DNA of 64,000 bases from Paraburkholderia sabiae. GTDB lineage: Bacteria; Pseudomonadota; Gammaproteobacteria; Burkholderiales; Burkholderiaceae. The DNA lies in contig NZ_CP125295.1 of the NCBI RefSeq assembly GCF_030412785.1, positions 2,480,001-2,544,000 on the forward strand, given 5' to 3'. A program made the position numbers and the translations under genes. A model generated the notes under the pieces. It searched no databases, was not told the DNA's origin, and saw only the letters and a list, made by a program, of their open reading frames with translations. Numbering within the stretch: the first letter of the stretch is position 1; each line of letters opens with the position of its first letter. Of the stretch, positions 8,126 through 16,916 are shown piece by piece.

Positions 8126-11100
8126 ATGACGATGGATATCGAACAATGGCTGGGCGGACTTGGCCTCGATCAATACGCGCGGGCGTTCGCGGATAACGAC
8201 ATCGAGCTTGCGATGCTGCCCGAGCTGACCGACGCGGATCTGAAGGAACTCGGCGTCCAGTCGCTAGGACATCGCAAGCGCCTGCTGGCGGCGATCGCCG
8301 AACGAACCACTTCGACGTCGAGCGCAAAGCCAGTGGGACCAGTCGCATCGCCCGTCGACGATCGCAGACAGGTCACCATTCTGTTCGCCGATCTATGCGG
8401 TTACACGGCGCTTTCCCAAACGCTCGATCCCGAAGAGTTGCGCGAGGTGATCGGCCGCTTCATATCGCTGGTCGATGGCATCCTGCTCGCCTATGGCGGC
8501 ACGGTCGACAAACACATCGGCGACGCAGTGATGGCACTGTTCGGTGCGCCGCGCGCCCATGAGACCGATCCGCTGCGTGCCGCCCGCGCTGCGCTCGATA
8601 TCCACGATGCGCTCGCGCAACTCAGCGCGAAAAGCGCGCACCCGTTGCAGGCGCATATCGGCATTGCGAGCGGCGAGGTGGTAGCGGGCGCCGTCGGTCG
8701 GGCCGATGCGCTCGACTATACGGTGCATGGCGATTCCGTGAACCTGGCAGCACGCCTCGTCGCGGCGGCGACTGCGGGGCAGACATTGCTGTCCGATGGC
8801 GTACAGCGAGCGCTGGGCGAAAACGCCACGTGCGAATCGTTGGGCGAGATGCACTTCAAAGGCATCACCGCGCCCGTGCGCGTCTGGAGATTGTGCAGCG
8901 TCGCGCGTGAGCCAGGCCGCGCGAGCCGCAGCCAGTTTGTCGGACGGAAGGCCGAACTGGAACAGTTCCACGGCATCGCCCGAACCTGTCTCGAACAACG
9001 CGCGGGCCACGTCGTGTATGTGCGCGGCGATGCGGGCATCGGCAAGACGCGTCTCGTCAACGAGATGCGCGTCTTCGCACAGGCGCAGGGTTTTGCGGTG
9101 CATCGGGGGCTCGTGCTCGACTTCGGCGTCGGCAAGGGACAAGACCCCGTGCGCGCGATCATCGACAGCCTGCTCGGCCTGTCAGCGGCGTCCGTGATCG
9201 ACGAGCGACTCGAAGCCGCCGAACGCCTGGTGGCTGAACGCGTCATCAGCAACGAGGAACGCGTGTTTCTGCACGACCTGCTCGACCTGCCGCAAACGGG
9301 AGAATGGCGCACCCTCCATGACGCGATGGATCATACGGCGCGCAAGCGCGGCAAGCAGGCAGTCGTGGCGGCGCTGACGGCCGATGCGTGCCGGCGCGGG
9401 TCCGTCATGTTGCTGGTCGAAGACCTGCATTGGGCCGATGTGCAGGTGCTCGGCTATCTCGCGGCGTTCGCGTCAGGTGTGGCGAGCGGCGCCGGGCTGC
9501 TGGTGCTGACCTCGCGAGCCGAAGGCGATCCGCTCGATGCTGCGTGGCGCGTGCGTCTGCGCGACACGCCGCTCGCGACGATCGATCTCGGTCCGCTGCG
9601 GCGCGACGAAGCGCTGACCCTGGCAGGCAATTTCATCGATGCGACACAGCGCGTAGCGCTCGCCTGCATAGAACGGGCGGACGGCAACCCGCTGTTCCTC
9701 GAACAACTCTTGCACAACGCTGAGGAAGGCAGCAGCGAGGCGGTGCCCGCGTCGATCCAGAGCCTCGTGCTCGCGCGCATGGACCGGCTCGCGCCGCGCG
9801 ACCGGCTCGCGTTTCAGGCGGCGTCCGTGATTGGCCAGCGCTTTGCCGTGGCGATGTTGAGGCATCTTGTCGACGAGCCCGACTATAGCTGTGAAAGGCT
9901 GGTCGAAAATGCGCTCGTGCTACCGGAAGGCGAAGACTTTTTGTTCGCTCATGCACTGATCCAGGAGAGCGCCTATTCGACGCTGCTGCGCACGCGGCGG
10001 CGCGAACTGCACAGGCGAGCCGCTGAATGGTTTGCCGACAGCGATGCCGTGCTTCACGCGCAACATCTGGATCGGGCGGAAGACGAGCGTGCCCCGCACG
10101 CCTGCCTCGTCGCTGCGATGGCGCAGCGCACGGCCCGTTTCACGGAGTCGGCGCTGCAACTCGTTAATCGCGGACTGGAGATTGCACAGACACCCATCGA
10201 CCGGCACGCGCTGACCTGCTTCAAGGGAGAGTTGCAGCGCGACCTGGGCGACATCGAGGCATCGATTGCAACCTACCGCGATGCTGCCGCGATCGCGCCC
10301 GACGACACGGCCCTGTGCATTGCGCAACTCGGGCTCGCGGAGGGACTGCGCGTCAACGAAGGCCTGACAGAAGCGCTCGCGCTGCTGGACGCCGCACAGA
10401 AGACGGCCGAACGCGAGAACCACACCAACGAACTGGCGCGTCTGCATCATCTGCGCGGCAACATACTCTTTCCGCTCGGCCGCATCGACGATTGCCGGGT
10501 CGAGCATGAGCGCGGGCTCGTACATGCCCGTCGTCTGGGGCTGCCGGAAGCGGAAGCACGCGCGCTAGGCGGCCTTGCGGATGCGGCCTACGCGCAAGGC
10601 CGCATGCGCTCCGCGTTCGAATACTTCAGCCGTTGCGTGGCGCTGAGCCGCGAGCACGGATTTGGCCGCATCGAAGTGGCCAACCGTTCGATGAAGGGCT
10701 TCAGCCGCATCTACCTCAACGAGGCGCGAGAGGCGCGTGACGATGCCGTCGATGCGTCGCGCGAAGCCGCGCTCGTCGGGCAGCCACGTGCGCAGATGTT
10801 GTGCGAAACGCTCGGCGCTTTCGCGTGCTACGAAATGGGCGACATCGAAGCGACACGCGTGCATCTCGAACAGGAACGGCGGCTGATCCGGCAACTCGGT
10901 GCGCGCCGCTTCGAGGCGCAGAACATGGAGATCGAGGGGCGCCTGCTGCTCGACAGCGGACAACGGACAGAAGCCGCGCGGACGTTGCGGGCCGCGCTCG
11001 AACTATGCCGCGAAGTCGGCATGCAATTTAGCGCACCGAAGGCGCTGAGCGCGCTGAGCCGCGCTGTCGATGACGACGCCGCACGCTTGCAACTGCTCGA

Positions 11101-11416
11101 CGAGGGCGCGGAACTGCTGCGCCGTGGCGCCGTCGGGCACAACCATCTCTGGTTTTACCGCGATGCAATCGAAGCGATGTTATGGGTCCGCGATGCCGCT
11201 GGCGTGTTGCGCTATGTCGAAGCGCTGGAACGCTACACGCAAGCGGAGCCGCTGCCGTGGGCGCAACTGTTTGCAGCGCGTGGACGCGCACTGGCCGCCA
11301 TGCAACTCGATCCGGCGTCCGGCGATGCTCGCGGCGAACTCGAACGCGTGCGTGCAGCCGTCGCCGATGCCGGATTCAACGGCTTCTTGCATGCTATCGA
11401 CGAAGCGCTTGCCTGA
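8126..11416 (+). CDS. Class III nucleotide cyclase with SAM, AAA and TPR regions
   Basis: A 1096-residue multidomain signalling protein, probably cytoplasmic, making cAMP. A SAM domain (about 3-60, starting IEQWLGGLGLDQYARAF) is followed by a class III cyclase domain (about 80-255). The cyclase metal Asps are in LFADLCGYT and KHIGDAVMALFG, and the transition-state Asn/Arg in DSVNLAARL. Next is an ATPase/NB-ARC-like module with Walker A GDAGIGKTRLV (about 302) and Walker B VMLLVEDLHWAD (about 430). The C-terminal 400-plus residues are Ala/Leu-rich helical repeats of TPR type. The ATG at 8126 starts just before the SAM domain; a second ATG is two codons on. The STAND-like layout suggests nucleotide-gated activation. 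The signal is unknown. Confidence 0.9.
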   Translation: MTMDIEQWLGGLGLDQYARAFADNDIELAMLPELTDADLKELGVQSLGHRKRLLAAIAERTTSTSSAKPVGPVASPVDDRRQVTILFADLCGYTALSQTLDPEELREVIGRFISLVDGILLAYGGTVDKHIGDAVMALFGAPRAHETDPLRAARAALDIHDALAQLSAKSAHPLQAHIGIASGEVVAGAVGRADALDYTVHGDSVNLAARLVAAATAGQTLLSDGVQRALGENATCESLGEMHFKGITAPVRVWRLCSVAREPGRASRSQFVGRKAELEQFHGIARTCLEQRAGHVVYVRGDAGIGKTRLVNEMRVFAQAQGFAVHRGLVLDFGVGKGQDPVRAIIDSLLGLSAASVIDERLEAAERLVAERVISNEERVFLHDLLDLPQTGEWRTLHDAMDHTARKRGKQAVVAALTADACRRGSVMLLVEDLHWADVQVLGYLAAFASGVASGAGLLVLTSRAEGDPLDAAWRVRLRDTPLATIDLGPLRRDEALTLAGNFIDATQRVALACIERADGNPLFLEQLLHNAEEGSSEAVPASIQSLVLARMDRLAPRDRLAFQAASVIGQRFAVAMLRHLVDEPDYSCERLVENALVLPEGEDFLFAHALIQESAYSTLLRTRRRELHRRAAEWFADSDAVLHAQHLDRAEDERAPHACLVAAMAQRTARFTESALQLVNRGLEIAQTPIDRHALTCFKGELQRDLGDIEASIATYRDAAAIAPDDTALCIAQLGLAEGLRVNEGLTEALALLDAAQKTAERENHTNELARLHHLRGNILFPLGRIDDCRVEHERGLVHARRLGLPEAEARALGGLADAAYAQGRMRSAFEYFSRCVALSREHGFGRIEVANRSMKGFSRIYLNEAREARDDAVDASREAALVGQPRAQMLCETLGAFACYEMGDIEATRVHLEQERRLIRQLGARRFEAQNMEIEGRLLLDSGQRTEAARTLRAALELCREVGMQFSAPKALSALSRAVDDDAARLQLLDEGAELLRRGAVGHNHLWFYRDAIEAMLWVRDAAGVLRYVEALERYTQAEPLPWAQLFAARGRALAAMQLDPASGDARGELERVRAAVADAGFNGFLHAIDEALA

Positions 11417-11441
11417 GCCGACCCGCGACACGGTTTAAAGC

Positions 11442-12857
11442 TTATCGCACCGTCGCGCGCATGCCTGAATTCAAGCGTCGCCGATACGTCGAATCCCGCG
11501 TCGCCAGCCAGTAGTAAAGAGGCGAAGTCAGAACCAGGCCGATCACCCATGAGAGATCGGCGCCGTCCAGATAGCCGGGCACGGGACCGGCATACATCGG
11601 CGTGTTCATGAACGGAATCTGCACGGCAATACCCACTGCGTACGCGATGAGCGCCTGCGGATTGAAACGTCCGTAGAGGCCGCCGTCCGCCTGGAAGATC
11701 GATTCGATGTCGTACTTCCCTTTGTGAATCACGTAGAAGTCGATCAGATTGATCGCCGTCCACGGCACGAGCACGACCAGCAGCGCCAGCACGAGATCGA
11801 CCAGATTGCCCACGAAGTTCGTCGATGCGCCGATCGCGGCATAACAGCATGCAGCCAGAATCACGAACGAGAACACAGCGCGCGTCTTCGCCGTCGGAAT
11901 CCAGCGATACGCGAAGGTCTGCACCGACGTGATCGATGCGAGCACCGCGCCGTAGAGATTCAACGCGTTGTGGCTGATGACGCTGAGCAGGAAGAGCACG
12001 AGCATCGGCAGACCGAGCGGCCCCGTCGCCTGCTTGACGGCATCCATCGCATCGACGCCGGGCGGCACGGCCAGCACTGCGACCGCACCGAACACGAACG
12101 CGAGCGTCGAGCCGATCGTGCAGCCCAGATACGTGGCCCAGAATGTCGATGCAACGCTGACGTTTTCGGGCAGATAGCGCGAATAGTCGGACACGTATGG
12201 CGCAAACGCGATTTGCCAGAGCGCGGACAGCGAGACCGTCGCGAGCCAGCCGGCCACGTTGAAGCCGCCACGCGTCAGGAAGTCGGCAGTCGAGACGTGC
12301 GTCAGGATATAGCCGAAGCCGATGAAGATACCGATGCCGAGCACCCACGTTCCGATGCGATTCAGAATGTGGATGAAGCGATAACCGATGATGCCGATCA
12401 GCCCCGACCCCAGCGCACCGACCACGATCCCCGTCGGTACGGACACGGACGACTCGATGCCATGCAGCGATTTCCCCGCCAGCACGATATTCGAAGCGAA
12501 GAAGCCGACGTACATCACGCCAGCGATCACCGTGACGAGCAACGCACCCCACGAGCCGAATTGAGCGCGGCTCTGGATCATCTGCGGAATGCCCATCTGC
12601 GGGCCTTGCGCGGAATGCAGCGCCATCAGCACGCCGCCAACCGCCTGCCCCACCACGATAGCAACGATTCCCCACAGCAGATTGAGGTGGAAAAGTTGCA
12701 CGCCGAGCGCGCCCGTGACGATCGGCAACGGTGCGATATTGCCGCCGAACCAGAGGGTGAAGAGATCGCGGACCTTGCCGTGACGATCCTCGGGTGGCAC
12801 GTAGCCAATCGTGTGTTTCTCGATCAATTGGGATGCTTTACGCTCCGTGGTAGCCAC
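11442..12857 (-). CDS. NCS1-family cytosine/purine-type permease
   Basis: Cytoplasmic-membrane importer of a nucleobase, hydantoin, thiamine-like or other nitrogen-ring compound, driven by H+ or Na+. The 471-residue protein has about twelve hydrophobic segments; the N-terminus carries the family motif LFTLWFGGNIAPLPIVTGAL, and SALWQIAFAPYVSDYSRYLP is the conserved TM6 region. It starts at GTG 12857 after AGGAGA with a seven-base spacer. It is the last gene of the minus-strand operon with the deacylase, DUF1028, RidA and monooxygenase genes, so its substrate is probably what those enzymes process. CodB-like is the nearest general description. Confidence 0.9.
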   Translation of the reverse strand: MATTERKASQLIEKHTIGYVPPEDRHGKVRDLFTLWFGGNIAPLPIVTGALGVQLFHLNLLWGIVAIVVGQAVGGVLMALHSAQGPQMGIPQMIQSRAQFGSWGALLVTVIAGVMYVGFFASNIVLAGKSLHGIESSVSVPTGIVVGALGSGLIGIIGYRFIHILNRIGTWVLGIGIFIGFGYILTHVSTADFLTRGGFNVAGWLATVSLSALWQIAFAPYVSDYSRYLPENVSVASTFWATYLGCTIGSTLAFVFGAVAVLAVPPGVDAMDAVKQATGPLGLPMLVLFLLSVISHNALNLYGAVLASITSVQTFAYRWIPTAKTRAVFSFVILAACCYAAIGASTNFVGNLVDLVLALLVVLVPWTAINLIDFYVIHKGKYDIESIFQADGGLYGRFNPQALIAYAVGIAVQIPFMNTPMYAGPVPGYLDGADLSWVIGLVLTSPLYYWLATRDSTYRRRLNSGMRATVR

Positions 12858-12935
12858 GATGCTGTCTCCTGTCTTGCGCAGCCGTGCTGCATTTCATGAC
12901 GGCTCGGGCATGACCCGGGCGCACGTGTTTTCAGA

Positions 12936-14105
12936 TCACGAACGGGATGAGGCCGACAGGTAATCCGCCAGTCGCGCCAACATCGCATCGCATCCGGCGA
13001 TTTGCGCGACCGTCACGAATTCGTCCGGCTTGTGTCCCTGATCCATGCTGCCGGGTCCGCAGACCACGGCGGGAATGCCCGCCTGATGGAACAGTCCGCC
13101 CTCGGTGCCGAACGCCACCGTGCCGAACTCATTCGAGCCGCACAGCCGCGCGAGCAGTCGCGCCGCATCGCTGTCGGGCGGCGTCGCGAGTCCCGGATAC
13201 GCCGACAGTGGCTCGAAGCGGATATCCGTCCCGTCGTTCACCGCACGCATCTTCGGAAGCAAATGCGTCTGCGCATAGTCGTGCAGTTCGTCGGCGACGT
13301 GCGTCGCGTCGTAACCCGGCAGCGCGCGCACTTCGAAGTCGAATTCGCATTCGGCAGGCACGATGTTCAGTGCGCGTCCGCCTTTGATCACGCCCGTCTG
13401 CACGGTCGAATACGGCGGATCGAATCGTTCATCGTGATGCTCGGGCGTCGATAGCTGTTCGCCGATCTCTTCGAGCCGATTGATCAGGCGCGCCGCATAC
13501 TGAATCGCGTTGACGCCATACGGCGCGTACGCCGAGTGACACGGCGCGCCCCTGACCTGGCAGCGCATCGCGAGCTTGCCTTTGTGGCCGAGCACCGGCT
13601 TCAGTTCCGTCGGTTCGCCGATCAGACACAACGCGGGCTTGTGCGGACGCTGCGCCAGTTCCGCGAGCATCGGCCGCACGCCCAGACATCCCACTTCCTC
13701 GTCGTACGAGAACGCAAGATGCACGGGCACCTTCAGATCACGCTCGAGAAACGCGGGCACGCTCGCCAGCACCGACGCGATGAAGCCTTTCATGTCGGCC
13801 GTGCCGCGCCCATACAGCCGGCCTTCGCGCTCGCTCAGACGAAACGGCTCGACTGTCCACGGCTGACCGTCGACGGGCACGACGTCGGTATGTCCCGACA
13901 GGACGATGCCGCCCGCCCGATCGGGGCCGATGGTCGCGAACAGGTTCGCCTTCGTGCGATCGGCGTTGTAGAACAGTTCGCTGCGAACGCCGAGATCGCC
14001 GAGCGTGTGACGGATGAAATCGATCATCTCCAGATTGGAGTCGCGGCTGACCGTGGGAAACGCGATCAGCCGCTCGAGCAGCGCGCGGCTCGACATCTCA
14101 TTCAT
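12936..14105 (-). CDS. M20 deacylase, ArgE/acetylornithine deacetylase-like
   Basis: A zinc-dependent amidohydrolase that removes an acyl group from an amino acid-like amine. The M20 signatures are clear: VLSGHTDVVPVDG (first zinc ligand His), GRGTADMKG (bridging Asp), SYDEEVGCLG (catalytic and ligand Glu), CLIGEPTE and the C-terminal FGTEGGLFHQAG with the last His ligand. The start at 14105 overlaps the end of the DUF1028 gene by eight bases (ATGAATGA), which indicates translational coupling; GGAG lies nine bases upstream. The length is 389 aa. No other arg genes are near, so a catabolic role on an N-acyl intermediate is more likely than arginine synthesis. Confidence 0.88.
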   Translation of the reverse strand: MNEMSSRALLERLIAFPTVSRDSNLEMIDFIRHTLGDLGVRSELFYNADRTKANLFATIGPDRAGGIVLSGHTDVVPVDGQPWTVEPFRLSEREGRLYGRGTADMKGFIASVLASVPAFLERDLKVPVHLAFSYDEEVGCLGVRPMLAELAQRPHKPALCLIGEPTELKPVLGHKGKLAMRCQVRGAPCHSAYAPYGVNAIQYAARLINRLEEIGEQLSTPEHHDERFDPPYSTVQTGVIKGGRALNIVPAECEFDFEVRALPGYDATHVADELHDYAQTHLLPKMRAVNDGTDIRFEPLSAYPGLATPPDSDAARLLARLCGSNEFGTVAFGTEGGLFHQAGIPAVVCGPGSMDQGHKPDEFVTVAQIAGCDAMLARLADYLSASSRS

Positions 14106-14775
14106 CGCCCGGCACTCCGTAGCTCGGGGCGGCCGTCGGATCGAGCGCACGCGTCACGTAGTCCTGCATTTGCGGCTTGTACGCCTGCCACAAACGGTCC
14201 ACCTGCCCAATGGGATCAGCGTCGGCCCAGTCGACGCGCAAGTCGACGATCGGCCAGCTCAGATCGCCGACAATCTTCAACGCCGCCGAATGCACGGGCC
14301 CCGCTTCGCCGCCCGCGTCCATCGCCGCATGCATCGCCGCCAGCAGGCGATCGGCGAGCAGGCCCTCCGCGTTTTCGAACGCGGGCACCATCGCTTCGAT
14401 CACGCCCTTGTCCGCGAGCATGTTGCCCGCTGCAACGCACTGCGTGCCCGCCACCGCGTGATACGTGCCGAGCGCTTCCTTGCCGCTGAAGAACGCCGTG
14501 CGACCGCGCGCATCGATCACCGTCACCTGCCGGTACTCGCTCCACGCGTTGGCACCGAGCGCACGATCCAGCGCGGCAGCGGGTTCGAGTTGCGCGCTCT
14601 CCAGCAGATCGAGAATCTGCGGACCGAGCGCGGGCAGCGTCACGTTTTGCGTCGCCACTGCACCCACTCCAGCGCGCAGCCACGGACAACGGGCGCCGAC
14701 CGCGATGCTCGAAGAACTGATCGCGATACCGAACTGTCCCGTTTGCGCGCAACGTCCGACGATAGAGAAAGTCAT
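14098..14775 (-). CDS. DUF1028 family (Ntn-hydrolase-like) protein
   Basis: A 225-residue cytoplasmic protein of the DUF1028 family, which has the N-terminal-nucleophile hydrolase fold and is expected to cleave an amide or related bond. The hallmark N-terminus (TFSIVGRCAQTGQFGIAISS) and the segment VGAVATQNVTLP are both seen. GAGGAG with a six-base spacer precedes the ATG. It lies ten bases after RidA and overlaps the ArgE-like gene, so the three are one transcription unit. The substrate is unknown; the setting points to a ring-opened or acylated nitrogen compound. Confidence 0.88.
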   Translation of the reverse strand: MTFSIVGRCAQTGQFGIAISSSSIAVGARCPWLRAGVGAVATQNVTLPALGPQILDLLESAQLEPAAALDRALGANAWSEYRQVTVIDARGRTAFFSGKEALGTYHAVAGTQCVAAGNMLADKGVIEAMVPAFENAEGLLADRLLAAMHAAMDAGGEAGPVHSAALKIVGDLSWPIVDLRVDWADADPIGQVDRLWQAYKPQMQDYVTRALDPTAAPSYGVPGDE

Positions 14776-14785
14776 GTCGTGCTCC

Positions 14786-15220
14786 TCACGCCTGCGGCGT
14801 CCATCCGTCCGGAATGACCGCGATCACGTCGATCTCCATCAGCCATTGCGGCTGGCCCAACGCCGTGACGACGAGGCCCGTCGAAATCGGGAACACGCCC
14901 TTGAGCCATTTGCCGACTTCCTGATACACGGGCTCGCGATAACGCACGTCCGTCAGAAAGGTCGTCGTCTTGACGATATGCGAGAGATCGCTGCCCGCTT
15001 CTTCCAGCAGCGCCTTGACGTTCTTCATCGCCTGCTCGGCCTGCGCGCGCGGATCGCCGAGTCCCACCAGACGCCCGTCGAAATCGGTCCCCACCTGGCC
15101 GCGCACATAGATCGTATTGCCGGCGCGCACGGCCTGACAGAGGTCGTTGTCGAGCGACTGGTTCGGATACGTGTCCTTCGTGTTGAACATGCGGATGCGG
15201 GTATGCGTAGGTTGGCTCAT
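14786..15220 (-). CDS. RidA (YjgF/YER057c/UK114) family protein
   Basis: A 144-residue trimeric enzyme family that hydrolyses reactive enamines/imines to ketones and ammonia. The conserved core is visible: YVRGQVGTDFDGRLVG, a long helix with QAEQAMKNVKALLEEAG, and the C-terminal QWLMEIDVIAVIP. The usual substrate-stabilising Arg near the end of the family's standard sequence is not obvious, which suggests a subgroup other than canonical RidA. The frame is open for 145 further upstream codons, but that part is Arg-rich antisense to the monooxygenase; AAGGTG seven bases before ATG 15220 fixes the start. RidA members are common in pathways that oxidise amines. Confidence 0.88.
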   Translation of the reverse strand: MSQPTHTRIRMFNTKDTYPNQSLDNDLCQAVRAGNTIYVRGQVGTDFDGRLVGLGDPRAQAEQAMKNVKALLEEAGSDLSHIVKTTTFLTDVRYREPVYQEVGKWLKGVFPISTGLVVTALGQPQWLMEIDVIAVIPDGWTPQA

Positions 15221-15285
15221 TGAATGCACCTTGAAACGAATAAAAGAAAAATGCGCTTGGCTTTGTGACCGTCTTCGTGAACGGC

Positions 15286-16617
15286 TCAGCTCAAGTCCAT
15301 TTCGCTGACTTTCTGAACGGGCGAACCGGCGGGCTTGCGCTGCGCTTCGGCGTCGCGTTTCGGCGCGTCGTAATAAGCGAGATATTTGCGCTGCGTCGCG
15401 ATGTGATCGGCGATATGTTTCGCGTCGTGCCAGACGCCCCAGATGAACGCGGAACCTCGCCGCGACAGCCACGGTAAGCCGAGAAAATAGATGCCCGGCT
15501 CTTTCGATACGCCGCGCTGATGTTTCGGCTTGCCCTTGTCGTCGAATGCATCGACTTGCAGCCAGCCGAAATCGACGGCATAGCCGGTTGCCCAGATGAT
15601 CGACGTCACGCCCGCCTCGACCAGATCGAGTTTCAGCAGCGGATTGAGCAGACATTCGGGATCAGCGGGAATCACGCGTGCTTCCGGCTCTTCCGGAAGA
15701 TCGAGCCCATTGCGCTGGGCGTAGGCGTCGGCGGCATCCAGCAGCGACAGATAGTTCTCGTCGCCGCGCGCGACGTTGTCCGCGAGATCCGCATCGAACT
15801 TCACGACGTCGCCTTCGAATGATTTCGTCAAGCCGACGAGCGTCACGCCCTGATGCGCGAGACGGCGGAAGTCGACGGTATGGCCGCCACGCGCGCCGCT
15901 CACGGCAATGGTCACGTGCTCCTTGCCCGGCCGCATCACTTCGGCATCCCATTCGCCGAGCACGCCGAGCCACCAGCAGAAGTCGCGGCCGCGATAGGCG
16001 CGCGGCGGCCGGTCGTGCGGACCGACGGACAGATACACCTGGCGTCCCGCGCGCTGCAGTTCATCCGCGATCTGCACGCCTGACGAACCCGCACCGATCA
16101 CCAGCACGCTGCCTTCCGGCAACTGCTGCGGGTTGTGATAGTCGGCGGAATGAATCTGCGTGAGACGGTCCGACTTCGGCGCGACGGCGGGAATCAGCGG
16201 ACGCTGGAACGGGCCCGTCGCGACGACGACGCGGCTCGCCTCGAACACGCCGTCCGATGTTTCAACCGTAAAGCCCTGACGACCCGCATTGCGCACCACT
16301 TTCTTTACTTCGACGCCCGTGCGAATCGGCGCATCGAATTGCTTTGCGTACTCGACGAAGTAATCCGCGACCTGATCTTTCGACGCGAAGCCGTCGGGGC
16401 TGACTTCCGCGAACTCGCGATTGGGGAAGCGATCGTGCCACGCGGGGCCATTGGCGACGAGGGAATCCCAGCGCCCCGTGCGCCACCGCTCGGCGATGCG
16501 CGCGCGTTCGAGCACGATATGCGGCACGCCGATCGTGCTCAGGTGTTCGCTCATCGCGACGCCGGCCTGACCGGCGCCGACCACGAGCGTGTCGATTGAC
16601 GTTGTTTTCACTGCCAT
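15286..16617 (-). CDS. FAD/NADPH-dependent monooxygenase (CzcO/FMO-like)
   Basis: A flavoprotein monooxygenase related to flavin-containing monooxygenases, which hydroxylate soft nucleophiles such as amines. It has the FAD-binding motif VVGAGQAGVAMSEHL near residue 13, the NADPH motif VIGAGSSGVQIADEL near 170 and an ATG-type motif near the end (SIIWATGYAVDF). The 443-residue length fits. An AAGGA about seven bases upstream supports ATG 16617. It is the first gene of the minus-strand operon and faces the LysR gene across a 299-bp region with a candidate operator. N-oxidation of the imported amine is a reasonable guess, not shown by the sequence. Confidence 0.88.
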   Translation of the reverse strand: MAVKTTSIDTLVVGAGQAGVAMSEHLSTIGVPHIVLERARIAERWRTGRWDSLVANGPAWHDRFPNREFAEVSPDGFASKDQVADYFVEYAKQFDAPIRTGVEVKKVVRNAGRQGFTVETSDGVFEASRVVVATGPFQRPLIPAVAPKSDRLTQIHSADYHNPQQLPEGSVLVIGAGSSGVQIADELQRAGRQVYLSVGPHDRPPRAYRGRDFCWWLGVLGEWDAEVMRPGKEHVTIAVSGARGGHTVDFRRLAHQGVTLVGLTKSFEGDVVKFDADLADNVARGDENYLSLLDAADAYAQRNGLDLPEEPEARVIPADPECLLNPLLKLDLVEAGVTSIIWATGYAVDFGWLQVDAFDDKGKPKHQRGVSKEPGIYFLGLPWLSRRGSAFIWGVWHDAKHIADHIATQRKYLAYYDAPKRDAEAQRKPAGSPVQKVSEMDLS

Positions 16618-16749
16618 GTCCAAGTCCTTCTCAAAGGCGGTTCGATCCGAGCCGTCATGCCTTCGCACCTGAAGAGCGAAGCGCATATCGATAGGTGCAC
16701 TGCACCGTGAATCAGCTGTCCTGATGCGGAATCTACGCGCGCCGTCCGA

Positions 16750-16766
16750 ATCCGAAAAATATATTT
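16750..16766 (+). promoter_or_regulatory. Candidate LysR operator, copy 1
   Basis: ATCCGAAAAATATATTT. The same motif, with 15 of 17 identical bases, occurs upstream of the Rieske gene at 17928-17944. I infer that the LysR protein encoded between them binds both sites. Confidence 0.5.
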
Positions 16767-16828
16767 AAAAAATGCATGGCATCGGATTTACCTATGCAAG
16801 GCTTTTTGACCGCCTCACAATGGTGCGC

Positions 16829-16852
16829 ATTGCAGTGCTCATTGCAGTGCTC
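16829..16852 (+). repeat. Two tandem 12-bp units
   Basis: ATTGCAGTGCTC is repeated exactly at 16829-16840 and 16841-16852, and a third partial unit (ATTGC) follows. It lies in the leader upstream of the LysR start. Confidence 0.7.
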
Positions 16853-16916
16853 ATTGCTATGCACACTCATCTGCATAAAGAAGTGCCTACTGTGGTCCGA
16901 ATCTGGAGCATCGACG

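Larger units (their letters stand above)
16618..16916. promoter_or_regulatory. Divergent promoter region, monooxygenase/LysR
   Basis: This 299-bp region separates two divergent transcription units. An AT-rich segment at about 16750-16775 contains the shared 17-bp motif, and a small tandem repeat lies at 16829-16852. LysR regulators typically bind such regions, repressing their own gene and activating the neighbour. Confidence 0.6.

Noticed and set aside
11724..12899. A 391-codon plus-strand frame opposite the NCS1 permease
   Set aside because: Asp/Arg/His-rich antisense pattern; not a protein-like sequence.
14786..15655. N-terminal extension of RidA to 15655
   Set aside because: The added part is antisense to the monooxygenase and Arg-rich, while AAGGTG and the family N-terminus fit ATG 15220.
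16776..16916. Upstream extension of the LysR protein to 16776
   Set aside because: The 47 extra residues are Cys/Leu repeats encoded by the tandem DNA repeat and by the presumed promoter; ATG 16917 matches the LysR family start.
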